Assembly (NCBI RefSeq): GCF_040706615.1
Contig: NZ_JAPDRF010000005.1
Coordinates: 744,001-808,000, forward strand
DNA: 64,000 nucleotides
Source of the DNA: Lentisalinibacter sediminis
GTDB lineage: Bacteria; Pseudomonadota; Gammaproteobacteria; Steroidobacterales; Woeseiaceae
Direction of reading: 5' to 3'
Positions 19,735-27,747 of this stretch are shown one piece after another; within the stretch, counting starts at the first letter, position 1; each line of letters starts with the position of its first letter. The notes beneath the pieces were generated by a model. The model saw only the letters and a program-made list of their open reading frames with translations. It made no database searches and had not been told where the DNA came from. The translations under genes and the position numbers were made by a program.

Positions 19735-21117
19735 TTACTCCTTGCGCTCGACCCGCTCGTCCACCCGTTCGGCCATGTCGCGCAGTCCTTGCGAAATCTC
19801 CACCCGGTAGGGGTCGGCCGCAACCGGCAGCAGCGAGAGGTCTCTGGGCAGGGCGGCCATCTGCGCTGCCGCCCGGTCGCGGATGTCGGTCAGCGGCTCC
19901 GGCTCGCCCAGCCGTTCGCCGGCCCGCATGACCGGCCCCAGCAGCGGTTCGCCGTCCAGCGCTTCGTCCACCAGGCCGATCACGTCGTGGTCGAAGCGGC
20001 CGTCGTCCCGGTAGTGGCGGAACACCTGCTTGCGGCCCGGCCAGGTGGCCTTGCCGGCCGATTTCTTGCGCCGCGGGATGCCCGCGTACTCCTGAATCTT
20101 GTACACGCAGTCGAGATAGGGGGCGTCGGCGGAGACGTCCAGGTCCGTGCCCACCCCGTAGCCCGTCGCCGGTATGCCGGCGGCGGCCAGGCCGGCGATG
20201 CGGTCTTCGTTCAGACCGCCGCTGACCATGATCTCGATGTCCTCGCAGCCGCCCTCGTCGAGGATGCGGCGCACGGCTTTGGCGCTGGCATAGAGATCGC
20301 CGCTGTCGATGCGCACGCCGCGGATCGTGAAGCCTTCCGGCTCGAGCTTGCGGGCCAGCTCGAGCACCTTGCGCGCGCCTTCCCCGGTGTCGTAGGTGTC
20401 GATGAGCAGCACGGTGTTCTCCGGCTGGCTGCGGCAGAAGTCCTCGAACGCCTGCATCTCCGAGTCGTGGGCCTGGATGAACGAATGCGCCATGGTGCCG
20501 AAGACCGGGATGCCGTAGAGCTCGTGGGCGAGTACAGTAGCGGTCCCGTCGAAACCGCCGATCCACCCTGCTCGCGCGGCGAACAGGCCCGCCTCGGACC
20601 CGTGGGCCCGGCGCAGCCCGAAGTCGACCAGCCGCTGGTGGTCGTGGGCCGCCAGGCGAATGCGCGCCGCCTTGCTGGCGATCAGCGTCTGCATCTGCAG
20701 CAGGTTCACCACGCGTGTCTCGATGAGCTGGGCTTCGGGCAGCGGCGCCACCACCCGGACGATGGGTTCGTTGCCGAAGAAGACCGTGCCCTCCGGCATG
20801 GCGTCCACGTCGCCGGTGAAGCGCATGCCGGCCAGCGAATCGATGAAGGCATCGTCCAACTTTCCCGTACGCCGCAGGGCCTCCAGGTCACCGGCTTCGA
20901 AGCGGAAATCGACGAGGTAGTCGAGCAGCTGCTCCAGGCCCGCCGCCAGCAGGAAGTTGCGATGGTCCGGGAGCTTGCGCACGAAGAACTCGAACACGGC
21001 GGTGTCGTCCATGCCGATGTGCCGGTAGGCCTGCAGCATCGTGAGCTGATAGAGATCGGTCAGGTTCGGGCTGCCGAGGCGTTCGAGCCAGGGGGGATGG
21101 CTCAGGGGATCGCTCAT
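19735..21117 (-). CDS. pncB: Nicotinate phosphoribosyltransferase
   Basis: This 460-residue cytoplasmic enzyme uses PRPP and ATP to convert nicotinate to nicotinate mononucleotide in NAD salvage. Family blocks include NLTDLYQLTMLQAYRH at the start, FEFFVRKLPDHRNFLLAAGLEQ, DFGLRRAHGSEAG, GTMAHSFIQAH, LIDTYDTGEGARK and RIDSGDLYASAKAVRR. The ATG at 21115-21117 has AAGGAG eight bases upstream; longer upstream frames run antisense into the next gene. It lies 17 bases downstream of pncA and is surely co-transcribed with it. Confidence 0.95.
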   Translation of the reverse strand: MSDPLSHPPWLERLGSPNLTDLYQLTMLQAYRHIGMDDTAVFEFFVRKLPDHRNFLLAAGLEQLLDYLVDFRFEAGDLEALRRTGKLDDAFIDSLAGMRFTGDVDAMPEGTVFFGNEPIVRVVAPLPEAQLIETRVVNLLQMQTLIASKAARIRLAAHDHQRLVDFGLRRAHGSEAGLFAARAGWIGGFDGTATVLAHELYGIPVFGTMAHSFIQAHDSEMQAFEDFCRSQPENTVLLIDTYDTGEGARKVLELARKLEPEGFTIRGVRIDSGDLYASAKAVRRILDEGGCEDIEIMVSGGLNEDRIAGLAAAGIPATGYGVGTDLDVSADAPYLDCVYKIQEYAGIPRRKKSAGKATWPGRKQVFRHYRDDGRFDHDVIGLVDEALDGEPLLGPVMRAGERLGEPEPLTDIRDRAAAQMAALPRDLSLLPVAADPYRVEISQGLRDMAERVDERVERKE

Positions 21118-21134
21118 GTGGGGGGCTCCTTGAC

Positions 21135-21737
21135 TCAGGCCGCTTCCAGGTGCTCGAAGTCGGTCTTCACCGCGCCGTCCTTCTCCATGGCGGTCACGGC
21201 CTTTTCGCCGTCGTCCGGCTCGACGTTGACGGCCCTGACCGCGTCCTCCAGCAGCACGACCTCGTAGCCGTTCACCAGCCCGTCCCGCACGGTCTCGCGC
21301 ACGCAATAGTCGGTGGCCAGTCCGCCCACGAACACGCGCTTCACGCCGCGCTCCTTCAGCCACTGGTTCAGCCCGGTGCCCTGGAAGCCGCTGTAGGCCT
21401 CCTCGTCCGGAGTCTCGGCCTTGGAGATCACCTTGGTATCGCCGTGCAGGTCCAGATCGGTGGCGAATGCCGCGCCCTTCGTGCCGGCGACGCAATGCGG
21501 CGGCCAGGGCCCGCCCTGCGCCTCGAACGAGCAGTGGTCCTCCGGATGCCAGTCCCGGGTGGCCACGATGGGCAGCCCCAGGTTCTCGAACAGCTCCGAG
21601 TACTTGTTGAGGACGGGGATCACCTCGTCGCCTTCCGGCACCCCCAGCGCGCCCCCGGGCAGGAAGTCGTTCTGTACGTCGACCAGGATGAGCGCGTCGC
21701 CCTTGTGTGGCTTCAGCAGTGCGTCTCTCGGGGCCAT
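21135..21737 (-). CDS. pncA: Nicotinamidase
   Basis: The 200-residue hydrolase converts nicotinamide to nicotinate, the substrate of the downstream PncB. The isochorismatase-like fold is complete: Asp20 (LVDVQNDF), Lys106 (VISKAE) and Cys145 (GLATDYC) form the catalytic triad. The metal site Asp62, His64 and His68 is in RDWHPEDH. The ATG at 21735-21737 has a GGAGG site close upstream. The gene is first in the pncA-pncB operon and divergent from the PRPP synthetase gene; a palindrome lies in the shared 64-bp promoter region. Confidence 0.95.
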   Translation of the reverse strand: MAPRDALLKPHKGDALILVDVQNDFLPGGALGVPEGDEVIPVLNKYSELFENLGLPIVATRDWHPEDHCSFEAQGGPWPPHCVAGTKGAAFATDLDLHGDTKVISKAETPDEEAYSGFQGTGLNQWLKERGVKRVFVGGLATDYCVRETVRDGLVNGYEVVLLEDAVRAVNVEPDDGEKAVTAMEKDGAVKTDFEHLEAA

Positions 21738-21761
21738 GGATTCCTCCGGTCCGTTGATGTA

Positions 21762-21778
21762 CCTACTGTAACAGTGGG
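21762..21778. promoter_or_regulatory. 17-bp inverted repeat between pncA and the PRPP synthetase gene
   Basis: CCTACTGT and ACAGTGGG surround a central A; seven of the eight base pairs form. It occupies the middle of the 64-bp divergent promoter region of the NAD-salvage module, a good position for a repressor that switches both directions together. NAD-salvage regulators of the NrtR or NadQ type are candidates by role only; I cannot match the site to a known consensus. Confidence 0.5.
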
Positions 21779-21801
21779 CCTGCTCCACTAGCATCTCAAG
21801 G

Positions 21802-22782
21802 GTGAAGGTATTCGCGCCTGCCACCTCCCGCACCTTCGCCGAGGCGGTCTGCGATCGGCTCGGCACCGCCCCGGCACGCCTGCGCGAGCGCGATTTCGAC
21901 GACGGCGAGCACAAGATCCGACCGCTCGAGCCGGTGCGAGGCGACGACGTCTACGTCGTCCATTCCCTCTACGGCGAGCCGGACCAGAGTGTCAACGACA
22001 AGCTGTGCCGGCTGATATTCCTGCTGGGTGCGCTGCGCGACGCCGGCGCGGGGCGGCTCACCGCCGTGATCCCCTATCTCGCCTACGCCCGCAAGGACAG
22101 GAAAACCAAGAGCCGCGATCCGGTCACCACCCGCTACGTGGCGGGCATGCTGGAGTCATCCGGGCTGGACCGGGTGGTCGCGCTGGACGTGCACAACCTC
22201 GCGGCCTACCAGAACGCGTTCCGCTGCCGCAGCGAGCACCTGGAGGCGAAGCGGCTGTTCGTCGAGCACATCCGGGAACGGATCGGCGACGAGCCCATCG
22301 CCGTCGTTTCCCCCGACGTGGGCGGCGTCAAACGGGCGACGGCATTCCGCGAGGCGCTGGAGGAGGCCCTCGGCCGCGAGGTCGGCGACGCCTTCATCAA
22401 CAAGAAACGCAGCCGGGACGTGGTGAGCGGGGATACGGTGGTGGGCGACGTCGAGGACCGTGTGGCGATCCTGCTGGACGACCTCATCAGTACCGGCACC
22501 ACGCTGGCCCGGGCGGCCGGCGCCTGCCGGGAACTCGGCGCGCGCCGCGTATTCGCGGCGGCCACCCACGGACTGCTGGTGGATCCGGCCAGCGAGAAGC
22601 TCGCGGTACCGGCGCTGGACGGCGTGATTGTCACCGACAGCGTGACGCCGCTCGGCCGCATCACCGACGCCTTCGCGGGCCGGCTGACCACCCTGAGCGT
22701 GGCGCCCCTGATCGGTGATGCCATCCGATGCCTGCACGAGAACGGCTCGCTCGTGCGGCTGCTGGGGGAGGAGGAAGACTAG
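21802..22782 (+). CDS. prs: Ribose-phosphate pyrophosphokinase (PRPP synthetase) paralogue
   Basis: The 326-residue enzyme would transfer pyrophosphate from ATP to ribose 5-phosphate. Family marks are DGEHKIRPLEPVRGDDVYVV, PYLAYARKDRKTKSRDPVTTRYVA (ATP-binding flexible-loop region), SPDVGGVKRA and the PRPP loop ILLDDLISTGTTLARA. Several blocks differ from housekeeping Prs: typical bacterial enzymes have a RQDR...REPI pattern where this has RKDRKTKSRDPV. This is probably a specialised copy feeding PRPP to PncB, which is transcribed divergently. The start is a GTG at 21802. Its stop codon overlaps that of the convergent phosphotransferase-like gene. Confidence 0.88.
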   Translation: MKVFAPATSRTFAEAVCDRLGTAPARLRERDFDDGEHKIRPLEPVRGDDVYVVHSLYGEPDQSVNDKLCRLIFLLGALRDAGAGRLTAVIPYLAYARKDRKTKSRDPVTTRYVAGMLESSGLDRVVALDVHNLAAYQNAFRCRSEHLEAKRLFVEHIRERIGDEPIAVVSPDVGGVKRATAFREALEEALGREVGDAFINKKRSRDVVSGDTVVGDVEDRVAILLDDLISTGTTLARAAGACRELGARRVFAAATHGLLVDPASEKLAVPALDGVIVTDSVTPLGRITDAFAGRLTTLSVAPLIGDAIRCLHENGSLVRLLGEEED

Positions 22783-23858
22783 GCGCGGTTCCGGCCCGCC
22801 AGGGCCTCGTCGATGAACTGCCGGGCGAGGGCCATGTAGTGGCGCGCCTCGGCGATGTAGTGCTCCCGGTCGAACGAGGGGTCTTCCAGGTGCCAGGCCG
22901 AAAGCACGGCCCGCACCATCGCGCGCCGGCTGAAGTAGCAGGCCATCAGGGACGGCTCGGGCGTATCGGCGCTCGCCGCCTGCCAGGTCGCCAGCAGGCG
23001 GTCGCGCAGATCCCGTCCGCCGGCCCGCTCGCATTCCAGCGCGAGGAAAGCCACTTCCTCGGCGCTGTCCTGCACGCGGAGATCCCGCGAGAATTCCAGG
23101 CAGTCGATGACGGCGAAGCGCTCGCCCAGGTAGACGTGCTCGGGCCGCAGGTCGCCGTGGGCCTCGACGATATGTCCCGCCTCCGCCCGCGCGCCGATCG
23201 TCTGCCGATTGGCGCGCACATAGCGGCGCTGGTCGTCGAGGATGCCGGGCCAGGGGTCGTCGGACAGTGCGTCGTCGAGCGCTTCCAGATGCCGCTGCTG
23301 TTCGTCGTTCTGGGCCAGCAGACGGGAGACGTAGGCCTCGGCTTCCAGCCGCTCCGGCGCGAGACCCGCGTAGAACTCCGCGAGGTGGTGCGCCAGCCGG
23401 GCCAATTGGTCGTCGCCGAGCCGGCCGCGCTCGATCCGCTGCTCCAGCATCTGTTCCTCGGGCAGTCGGCGCATCTTCACCAGCCAGTCCACCGCGCGGC
23501 CTTCGCCGCCCAGATGCAGGGAGCCGTCCGGGTCCTCGGTGAGGGGCACGACGTCGAGGTATACCCAGTCTGCCAGGCGGCGGTTCAGCCGGAGCTCCTC
23601 GCGGCAGTAGTATTCCCGATCTTCCAGACGCCGATAGTCGATCACCTGCGCCCGGATCGCCTTCTTCATCTTCCAGGCGTGACGGTCGGTGAGGAATACC
23701 CAGGCGAAGTGGGTTTCCACCGGCTCGACGGCCGATACCGGCTCCGGATAAGTGGAGGGTGACGCCAGGAAGCGGACCTTGCGTCCGGCCTCCCCGGAGC
23801 GGTCCTCCTGCGTGTCCTGCGAGCGGGTGCCCTGGTCGTCCGGCGTCGAGGGAGTCAC
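22779..23858 (-). CDS. Phosphotransferase-like protein of COG2187 type
   Basis: The protein (359 residues from the GTG at 23858) has an N-terminal region (FLASPSTYPEPVSAVEPVETHFAWVFL, then the Lys pair in WKMKKAIRA). It is followed by a kinase-like fold with HGDLRPEHVYL and VIDCLEF, the aminoglycoside-phosphotransferase type catalytic and metal motifs. COG2187 proteins are uncharacterised; some carry an extra P-loop domain, absent here. The substrate is unknown. The frame stays open to a GTG at 23909 without a ribosome site. The GTG at 23858 lies six bases after a TATAAT, which would suit a leaderless transcript. Stop codons overlap with prs. Confidence 0.72.
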   Translation of the reverse strand: MTPSTPDDQGTRSQDTQEDRSGEAGRKVRFLASPSTYPEPVSAVEPVETHFAWVFLTDRHAWKMKKAIRAQVIDYRRLEDREYYCREELRLNRRLADWVYLDVVPLTEDPDGSLHLGGEGRAVDWLVKMRRLPEEQMLEQRIERGRLGDDQLARLAHHLAEFYAGLAPERLEAEAYVSRLLAQNDEQQRHLEALDDALSDDPWPGILDDQRRYVRANRQTIGARAEAGHIVEAHGDLRPEHVYLGERFAVIDCLEFSRDLRVQDSAEEVAFLALECERAGGRDLRDRLLATWQAASADTPEPSLMACYFSRRAMVRAVLSAWHLEDPSFDREHYIAEARHYMALARQFIDEALAGRNRA

Positions 23859-23949
23859 GGCGCCATTATAGGCTGGATCGCGGCCGTTACGGATTTGCAC
23901 CGCCGGCACACGGCGTCACACTTGGGGTGAACTCGGCAAGGAGAGCGAG

Positions 23950-24612
23950 ATGACGGTATTCGCAGACCGGAGGGAGGCCGGCGGGGAGCTCGGGAAAGCG
24001 CTCCGCAGCCGCGCGAAGGCCCGCTCATCGCTCGTGCTCGGGCTGCCCCGGGGCGGCGTCCCGGTGGCCGCCGAGGTCGCGACAGCACTCGAAGGGGAAC
24101 TGGACGTGCTCGTCGTCCGCAAGATCGGTGTGCCGGGCCAGCCGGAACTGGCCGCCGGCGCCATCGCCTCGGGTGGCGTGCAGGTCCTGTCGGATCGGGT
24201 CATGGGCATGACGGGGCTCGGCGAGGAAGACCTGCGCCTGGTCGTCGAACGCGAGCAGGCGGAACTCGAGCGCAGGGAGAAGGCCTATCGCGGCGACCGG
24301 CCGCCGCTGGCCGTGGGCGGCCGCGAGGTGATCCTGGTCGACGACGGCATGGCCACCGGCTCCACCATGCTCGCGGCCGTGAGAGCCGTGCGCAAACTCG
24401 GCGCCGAACGTATTATCGTCGCGGTGCCAACAGCATCCAGCGAGGCTGCGGCAGACATGGGGCAGGAAGCCGACGAAGTCGTCTGCCTGGATACCCCGTC
24501 GCCCTACATGGCCGTCGGCTACTGGTACAGGGATTTCGGCCAGACCAGCGATGAGGAAGTCCGGGAGCTGCTCCATGAGACCAAAACCGCAAGTACACGC
24601 ACCGACCGATGA
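23950..24612 (+). CDS. Phosphoribosyltransferase family protein
   Basis: The 220-residue protein has the type I phosphoribosyltransferase fold: an N-terminal LVLGLPRGGVPVAAEVA block and the PRPP-binding motif VILVDDGMATGSTMLAAVRA at about 126-145. The family is usually annotated only as putative phosphoribosyltransferase, so the base acceptor is unknown. The start has a GGAGAGCGAG purine run directly upstream. Its last 38 bases overlap the amidase gene, so the two are probably translated together. It is divergent from the phosphotransferase-like gene. Confidence 0.85.
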   Translation: MTVFADRREAGGELGKALRSRAKARSSLVLGLPRGGVPVAAEVATALEGELDVLVVRKIGVPGQPELAAGAIASGGVQVLSDRVMGMTGLGEEDLRLVVEREQAELERREKAYRGDRPPLAVGGREVILVDDGMATGSTMLAAVRAVRKLGAERIIVAVPTASSEAAADMGQEADEVVCLDTPSPYMAVGYWYRDFGQTSDEEVRELLHETKTASTRTDR

Positions 24613-25996
24613 CGTCCTCGGCGATCTCGATGCCGTCGGTATCGCCGAGCGGATAGCCGCCGGAGAGATCAGTGCGGCGGATGCGGTGGCGGCGGCCATC
24701 GCGAGACTGCGTGCCGTCGAGGGTGTGCTCAATGCCGTGGCGACTCCCCGTTACGACCAGGCCAGGCAGGAGGCCGCGGGCGCGGTCGGCAGCGGGTTGC
24801 TCGCCGGCGTGCCCTCTGCCATCAAGGACAACGTGGACCTTGCCGGCATGGTGACCCGCCACGGATCGCGTGCCACTCCCGAGCGCAACTACGACGCCGA
24901 CAGCCCGATCACCGCCCAGTTCCGCTCGACCGGACTCCTCGCCATCGCCAAGACCGCGCTGCCGGAGTTCGGCCTCACCGCCACGACGGAGCGCACCTGG
25001 GGTCCGCCGACGCGCAACCCGTGGAACACGCGCCACTCCACCGGCGGTTCCTCGGGCGGGTCGGCGGCGCTGGTGGCGGCGGGTGTCGTCCCCATCGCCC
25101 ACGGCAATGACGGTGGCGGGTCCACGCGCATACCGGCGTCCTGCTGCGGTCTGGTCGGGCTGAAGCCCTCCCGGGGCCGCCTGCTCACGGTGGAACTCGC
25201 CGAGCGGCTACCCGTCGACATCATCGCCGAAGGGGTTCTGACCCGCAGCGTGCGTGACACCGCCGCCTTCTATGCGGAGGCCGAGAAGCACCGCGCCGGT
25301 GCCGGCCTGTCGTCCCTGGGTTACGTCGATGGCCCGTCCACCACGCGGCTGCGCATCGGTTTTACGACGCGACATCCGCTCGGCGCCGCATGCCACCCGG
25401 AGGTCGTCGCAGCGGTCGAGAACGCCGCCGCCGTCTGTCGCGGGCTGGGTCACCGGGTGAAGGAGATCCCCGCGCTCGCGGATGCCCGTATGGCCGGCGA
25501 TTTCTTCCTGTACTGGGCCCGTATGGCCACCGCCATCCGTTTCCTCGGCCGCTTCGCGTTCGGTCCCGGCTTCGACCGGCACGAGCTCGAGCCACTCACG
25601 CGGCAGCTGAGCCGGCATTATCTGCGAAACTTCTGGCGCAGCCCCGGCGCGATCCGCCGGCTGCGCCGCTTCGGCGAGGAACACCGGCGCCGCTATGCGG
25701 ACTGCGACGTGATCGTGACGCCCGTGCTGGCGCGGCCGCCGGTGCCGCTGGGACACCTGGCGCTGGACATCGACTTCGACACGGCCGCGGAACGCCTGAT
25801 GCACTACGCGGCGTTCACGCCGGTGCAGAACGTGGCCGGCACGCCGGCCATCTCGCTGCCGCTCGGTCAGAGCGTCGAGGGGCTGCCCATCGGCGTGCAG
25901 TTCGCCGCCGGCATGGGCGAGGAGCGTCGGCTGCTGGAGCTGGCCTATGAGCTCGAGGCCGCCGTGCCCTGGACGTACTCGGATTCCGGTATGTAA
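24575..25996 (+). CDS. Amidase signature family enzyme
   Basis: The 473-residue hydrolase shows the full amidase signature: Lys84 in AIKDNVD, cis-Ser159 in STGGSSGGSAA and the nucleophile Ser183 in GNDGGGSTRIPASCCG. The C-terminal block TPVQNVAGTPAISLPLGQ also matches. Such enzymes cleave carbon-nitrogen amide bonds; without the partner GatB or GatC genes nearby, a tRNA amidotransferase role is unlikely. I start at the ATG at 24575, which has GGGAG about nine bases upstream; an ATG at 24551 in the same frame is possible. It overlaps the phosphoribosyltransferase gene. Confidence 0.9.
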   Translation: MRPKPQVHAPTDDVLGDLDAVGIAERIAAGEISAADAVAAAIARLRAVEGVLNAVATPRYDQARQEAAGAVGSGLLAGVPSAIKDNVDLAGMVTRHGSRATPERNYDADSPITAQFRSTGLLAIAKTALPEFGLTATTERTWGPPTRNPWNTRHSTGGSSGGSAALVAAGVVPIAHGNDGGGSTRIPASCCGLVGLKPSRGRLLTVELAERLPVDIIAEGVLTRSVRDTAAFYAEAEKHRAGAGLSSLGYVDGPSTTRLRIGFTTRHPLGAACHPEVVAAVENAAAVCRGLGHRVKEIPALADARMAGDFFLYWARMATAIRFLGRFAFGPGFDRHELEPLTRQLSRHYLRNFWRSPGAIRRLRRFGEEHRRRYADCDVIVTPVLARPPVPLGHLALDIDFDTAAERLMHYAAFTPVQNVAGTPAISLPLGQSVEGLPIGVQFAAGMGEERRLLELAYELEAAVPWTYSDSGM

Positions 25997-26041
25997 GTAC
26001 CACGGCAGCGGCCGGCCGCCCGCATCTGTTACGGTGCAGCC

Positions 26042-27217
26042 ATGGCAGAAAACAAACCGCTGATCGCCCGCGGCTTTCCGTTGTTCACCATCTTCGGCTT
26101 CGAGGTGAAGCTGAATCTCACCTGGCTGCTGCTGGCGCTGCTGATCACCTGGACCCTCGCCGAGGGGTTCTTCCCGGAGCGTTACCCCGACCTCGCGACG
26201 CAGACCCGCTGGTGGATGGGCATCGCCGGCGCCTTCGGGATCCTGTTCTCCATCGTCTTCCACGAGCTGTCCCATTCCCTGGTGGCCCGCTACTACGGGC
26301 TGAAGATGGGCGGCATCACGCTGTTCGTGTTCGGCGGCGTGGCGGAGATGCGCCACGAGCCGAAGGAGCCGAAGGTGGAGCTGCTGATGGCCGGCGCCGG
26401 CCCGCTCTCGAGTCTGGTGCTGGCGGGCATCTGCTGGGTGCTGCACGCGGGGGCGCAGGCGTCAGGTCTGCCGACGCCGGTGACCGGCGTACTCTATTAC
26501 CTCGCGGTGATCAACGTGGCGCTGGCCGTGTTCAACCTGATCCCGGCCTACCCGCTGGACGGCGGGCGCATGCTCAGGGCCACCCTCTGGGCCTGGCGCA
26601 GGGACATCCGCGATGCGACGCGCATCGCCAGCAACATGGGTTCGGGCTTCGGCCTGATCCTGATATTCCTGGGCGTGCTGTCGCTGATCCAGGGCTTCTT
26701 CGTGGGCGGCATGTGGTACATCCTGATCGGCCTGTTCGTGCGTGGGGCCGCAAAAGGCTCCTACCGTCAGCTGATCGTCCAGCAGTTACTGGAGGGTCGC
26801 CGGGCGCGGGACGTGATGAATACCGACCCGGTGACCGTGGAGCGGTCCCTGAGCCTGCGGAACTTCGTGGACGACTACGTCTATCGCCACCGCTCCCGCC
26901 TGTTCCCCGTGGTGCAGGAGGGCGAGTTGAAGGGCTGCGCCACCGTGGAGCGGGTGAAGCAGATCCCCGAGGAGCAGTGGGAGCAGACGGCCGTCGCCGA
27001 CATCGTCGACGCCTGCTCCGACGAGAACACGGTGGGCCCGGACGAGGAACTCACCGACCTCGCCTCCAGCCTGTTCGGCGCCTCCGCCGGCCGTCAGCGC
27101 CTGGTGGTGGAGGACGGCCGCCTGCTGGGTGTCGTCTCCGTGGACGATCTGCGCGAGCTGCTGCAGCTCCGGCTGGAGCTGGGCGACGACGCCGAAGCGC
27201 CGGGCGGCCGCAGCTAG
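26042..27217 (+). CDS. Site-2 protease family metalloprotease with CBS pair
   Basis: The 391-residue membrane protease (M50) has the zinc motif HELSH at about residues 74-78 within a membrane helix. The second motif, NLIPAYPLDGGR, supplies the third zinc ligand (Asp). Five to six hydrophobic segments fill the first 240 residues. The C-terminal third has two CBS-like repeats, beginning ARDVMNTDPVTVERSLSLRNFV and ending VVEDGRLLGVVSVDDLRELL, which usually bind adenine nucleotides and could tune protease activity. The substrate is unknown; no anti-sigma factor gene is adjacent. It is convergent with the universal stress protein gene. Confidence 0.92.
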   Translation: MAENKPLIARGFPLFTIFGFEVKLNLTWLLLALLITWTLAEGFFPERYPDLATQTRWWMGIAGAFGILFSIVFHELSHSLVARYYGLKMGGITLFVFGGVAEMRHEPKEPKVELLMAGAGPLSSLVLAGICWVLHAGAQASGLPTPVTGVLYYLAVINVALAVFNLIPAYPLDGGRMLRATLWAWRRDIRDATRIASNMGSGFGLILIFLGVLSLIQGFFVGGMWYILIGLFVRGAAKGSYRQLIVQQLLEGRRARDVMNTDPVTVERSLSLRNFVDDYVYRHRSRLFPVVQEGELKGCATVERVKQIPEEQWEQTAVADIVDACSDENTVGPDEELTDLASSLFGASAGRQRLVVEDGRLLGVVSVDDLRELLQLRLELGDDAEAPGGRS

Positions 27218-27225
27218 GCGGCGGG

Positions 27226-27642
27226 TCAGCGCACGACCATGACGGTGACCGGGGCGCTGGACGCTACATAGGCCGCATTGGAGGCGAACATGCGGTCGTC
27301 CACGTCGGGGATATGGGAGGCCATTACCACCAGGTCGGCACCGCTTTCCTCGAGCGCCCGCATGAGCGCTTCACGCACATCCAGGCGGTCGTCCTCGGGT
27401 ATGACCGCCCGCGCCGTCGCCTCGAAACCGTGCCGTTCCGCCTGGTCCAGGGCGAAGGAGTCGAGCGCCTCGCGGAACTCGTCGGCCCGGCCGGCGTTGA
27501 GAGGGCCGGGCGCGACGCTGACGAAGCAGACCGGTACGCGGTAGCCGGTGGCGAGGCCGGCGGCGGTGCGCAACGCCTTGTCCAGGCTGGCGAGGTGGGC
27601 CAGGTCCACTGGCACCATGATCTTGTGATATAGGCTCGACAA
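27226..27642 (-). CDS. Universal stress protein (UspA family)
   Basis: The protein is about 138 residues and has the Usp alpha/beta fold: KIMVPVDLAH at the start, a middle region rich in Ala/Asp/Glu, then ALEESGADLVVMASHIPDVDD and a final strand SSAPVTVMVVR. The ATP-loop G-2x-G-9x-G(S/T) motif is not clear, so nucleotide binding is doubtful. The TTG at 27640-27642 gives the usual N-terminal length and has AGAAG upstream; an ATG at 27616-27618 would remove the first strand. It is divergent from the AlsS-like gene and ends near the site-2 protease gene. Confidence 0.8.
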   Translation of the reverse strand: MSSLYHKIMVPVDLAHLASLDKALRTAAGLATGYRVPVCFVSVAPGPLNAGRADEFREALDSFALDQAERHGFEATARAVIPEDDRLDVREALMRALEESGADLVVMASHIPDVDDRMFASNAAYVASSAPVTVMVVR

Positions 27643-27747
27643 TGCTTCTATCGCGACGCGGCTTGAGCCGGCAACCGGTATTCTTGCACGATCCATGCGC
27701 CGAGACATGGGCCGGAACCGACACACGCCTGACCCGGGACACCGCCG

